Assembly (NCBI GenBank): GCA_029263945.1
Contig: JARIDM010000234.1
Span: forward strand, 1 to 6,716
DNA length: 6,716 nucleotides
Direction of reading: 5' to 3'
From: Sporosarcina sp.
GTDB lineage: Bacteria; Bacillota; Bacilli; Bacillales_A; Planococcaceae
Within the stretch, counting starts at the first letter, position 1. Each line of letters opens with the position of its first letter. Shown one piece after another: positions 5,710 through 6,716 of this stretch. Below the pieces are notes generated by a model, which was given only the letters and a program-made list of their open reading frames with translations, searched no databases and was not told the origin of the DNA. Position numbers and translations under genes: made by a program.

Positions 5710-6266
5710 TAAACCTCCATAACCTCTTCTTCTTTAATTTTTGCGAGCTCATCGATTTTTTTAATGTAATCATCCGTTAGCTTTTGAATTTCATCACCAT
5801 TGCGATGTAACTCATCTTCTGTAATCTCTGCATTTTTTTCAAGGTCTTTAAAATCGTCATTTGCATCACGGCGAATATTACGAATGACTACTTTCGATTC
5901 TTCCGCTTCTTTTTTGACAGTTTTTACGATTTCTTTACGACGCTCTTCTGTTAACGCGGGTACTGCAAGACGAATAATCGTTCCATCATTGGATGGGGTA
6001 ATCCCGATATCCGATTTTAAAATTGCTTTCTCAATTTCTCCAAGAATTGTCTTGTCATAAGGTTGAATTGCAACGAGACGAGCTTCTGGTACAGAGATTC
6101 CCGCCATCTGATTAAGAGGTGTCGGTGCACCGTAATAATCTACTGTGATTCTGTCTAACATTGAGGCATTCGCACGTCCAGCACGGATGGACGCAAGGTT
6201 TCTTGTAAATCCACCAATTGCGTTTTCCATTTTTTGTTTTGCGGTACTCATAACTGTATTAGGCAT
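5709..6266 (-). CDS. frr: Ribosome recycling factor
   Basis: Soluble factor that, with EF-G, splits the post-termination ribosome complex so the subunits can be reused. It has 185 residues, the standard length. The helical domain I is built from residues 1-30 and 105-185, with the beta domain II (about 31-104) between them. The conserved IRAGRANASMLD (27-38) marks the first hinge, and VVIRNIRRDAND (126-137) holds the conserved arginines near residues 129-133 that contact 23S rRNA in the family. The C-terminal helix contains EITEDEL and QKLTDDYIKKIDE. The ATG at 6266 shares one base with the pyrH stop (TAATG) and has AGGAGG 8 nt upstream; a second in-frame ATG at codon 6 has no such site. It is coupled to pyrH, as in most bacteria. 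The stop codon adjoins a stem-loop. Confidence 0.98.
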   Translation of the reverse strand: MPNTVMSTAKQKMENAIGGFTRNLASIRAGRANASMLDRITVDYYGAPTPLNQMAGISVPEARLVAIQPYDKTILGEIEKAILKSDIGITPSNDGTIIRLAVPALTEERRKEIVKTVKKEAEESKVVIRNIRRDANDDFKDLEKNAEITEDELHRNGDEIQKLTDDYIKKIDELAKIKEEEVMEV

Positions 6267-6716
6267 TATAAATTCCTCCTGACGACCGTACCGATTTCTT
6301 CACCAAGTACGGCTTTTTTTATATTTCCTGTCCCCATTATAGAGAATACAACGAGTGGGATATCATTGTCCATACAAAGGGTAGAGGCCGTAGAATCCAT
6401 GACTTCTAGTCCTTGGCTGATCACATCTAAATAGGATAACTCCGTATATTTTATTGCATCAGCATCTACTTTTGGATCTGCAGAATACACGCCATCGACA
6501 TTGTTTTTCGCCATAAGGATTACGTCCGCTTCTATTTCTGCCGCCCTTAATGCCGCTGTTGTATCTGTTGAAAAATAAGGATTACCTGTACCTGCAGCAA
6601 AGATCACGACACGTTTCTTTTCAAGATGGCGCATCGCTTTGCGTCTTATGTATGGCTCAGCAACTTGTCTCATCTCAATCGAAGTAGACACGCGGCTTTC
6701 AACACCAATATTCTCG
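6266..6716 (-). CDS. pyrH: UMP kinase, C-terminal part (runs off right edge)
   Basis: Bacterial-type UMP kinase of the amino acid kinase fold. It phosphorylates UMP to UDP with ATP in pyrimidine nucleotide synthesis and is a hexamer regulated by GTP and UTP in the family. The last 149 of about 240 residues are visible, and the frame stays open to the edge, so the GTG at 6691 is an internal valine and not a start. The visible part opens ENIGVESRVSTSIEMRQ and continues AEPYIRRKAMRHLEKK. AAGTGNPYFSTDTTAALRA (UMP and triphosphate site region) is followed by EADVILMAKNNVDGVYSADP (ATP-binding region), STASTLCMDNDIPLVVFS, and the C-terminal strand GEEIGTVVRRNL. The two arginines near the end are encoded AGG AGG and double as the frr ribosome site. 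tsf would be expected just outside the window. Confidence 0.98.
   Translation of the reverse strand, partial: ENIGVESRVSTSIEMRQVAEPYIRRKAMRHLEKKRVVIFAAGTGNPYFSTDTTAALRAAEIEADVILMAKNNVDGVYSADPKVDADAIKYTELSYLDVISQGLEVMDSTASTLCMDNDIPLVVFSIMGTGNIKKAVLGEEIGTVVRRNL
6275..6280 (-). promoter_or_regulatory. Ribosome binding site of frr inside pyrH
   Basis: A consensus AGGAGG on the minus strand, 8 nt before the frr ATG. It is in frame with pyrH and encodes its two near-terminal arginines. Confidence 0.9.

Overview
This is a housekeeping stretch of a low-GC Gram-positive chromosome. All seven genes read on the minus strand, so the transcription order runs from the right edge to the left: pyrH (partial), frr, uppS, cdsA, dxr, rseP/rasP, proS (partial). 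This is the gene order known from Bacillus and its relatives. Together with the AGGAGG-type ribosome sites and the protein sequences it points to Bacillales, perhaps Planococcaceae (for example Sporosarcina or a relative). The genus is an inference.

Region by region: 6716-6266 holds the C-terminal 149 residues of UMP kinase. 6266-5709 is ribosome recycling factor, joined to pyrH by a one-base TAATG overlap. 5708-5294 is a 415-base gap with no convincing gene. It holds several inverted repeats, a possible H-type pseudoknot, a clear rho-independent terminator, an extended -10 promoter and a leader of about 144 nt with a long hairpin. 5293-1220 is a tight run of uppS, cdsA, dxr and rseP with junctions of -4, 21 and 58 nt. 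1129-1 is the N-terminal 376 residues of prolyl-tRNA synthetase, after a 90-nt gap.

Function: PyrH and Frr serve pyrimidine nucleotide supply and ribosome recycling. The next four genes concern the envelope. Dxr feeds the MEP isoprenoid pathway. UppS builds the C55 lipid carrier for wall polymers from those isoprenoid units. CdsA makes CDP-diacylglycerol for phospholipids. RseP/RasP is the membrane site-2 protease. ProS charges tRNA-Pro.

The coding content is ordinary and every gene looks intact where visible. Four starts differ from the longest possible reading frame or are non-ATG: cdsA starts at TTG inside the uppS stop, rseP and dxr start at internal ATGs placed by their Shine-Dalgarno sites, and pyrH runs off the window edge. 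I found no mobile element, CRISPR array, tRNA or rRNA, and no undescribed protein system. The only part whose structure is not explained by known genes is the frr-uppS gap, and the findings concentrate there.
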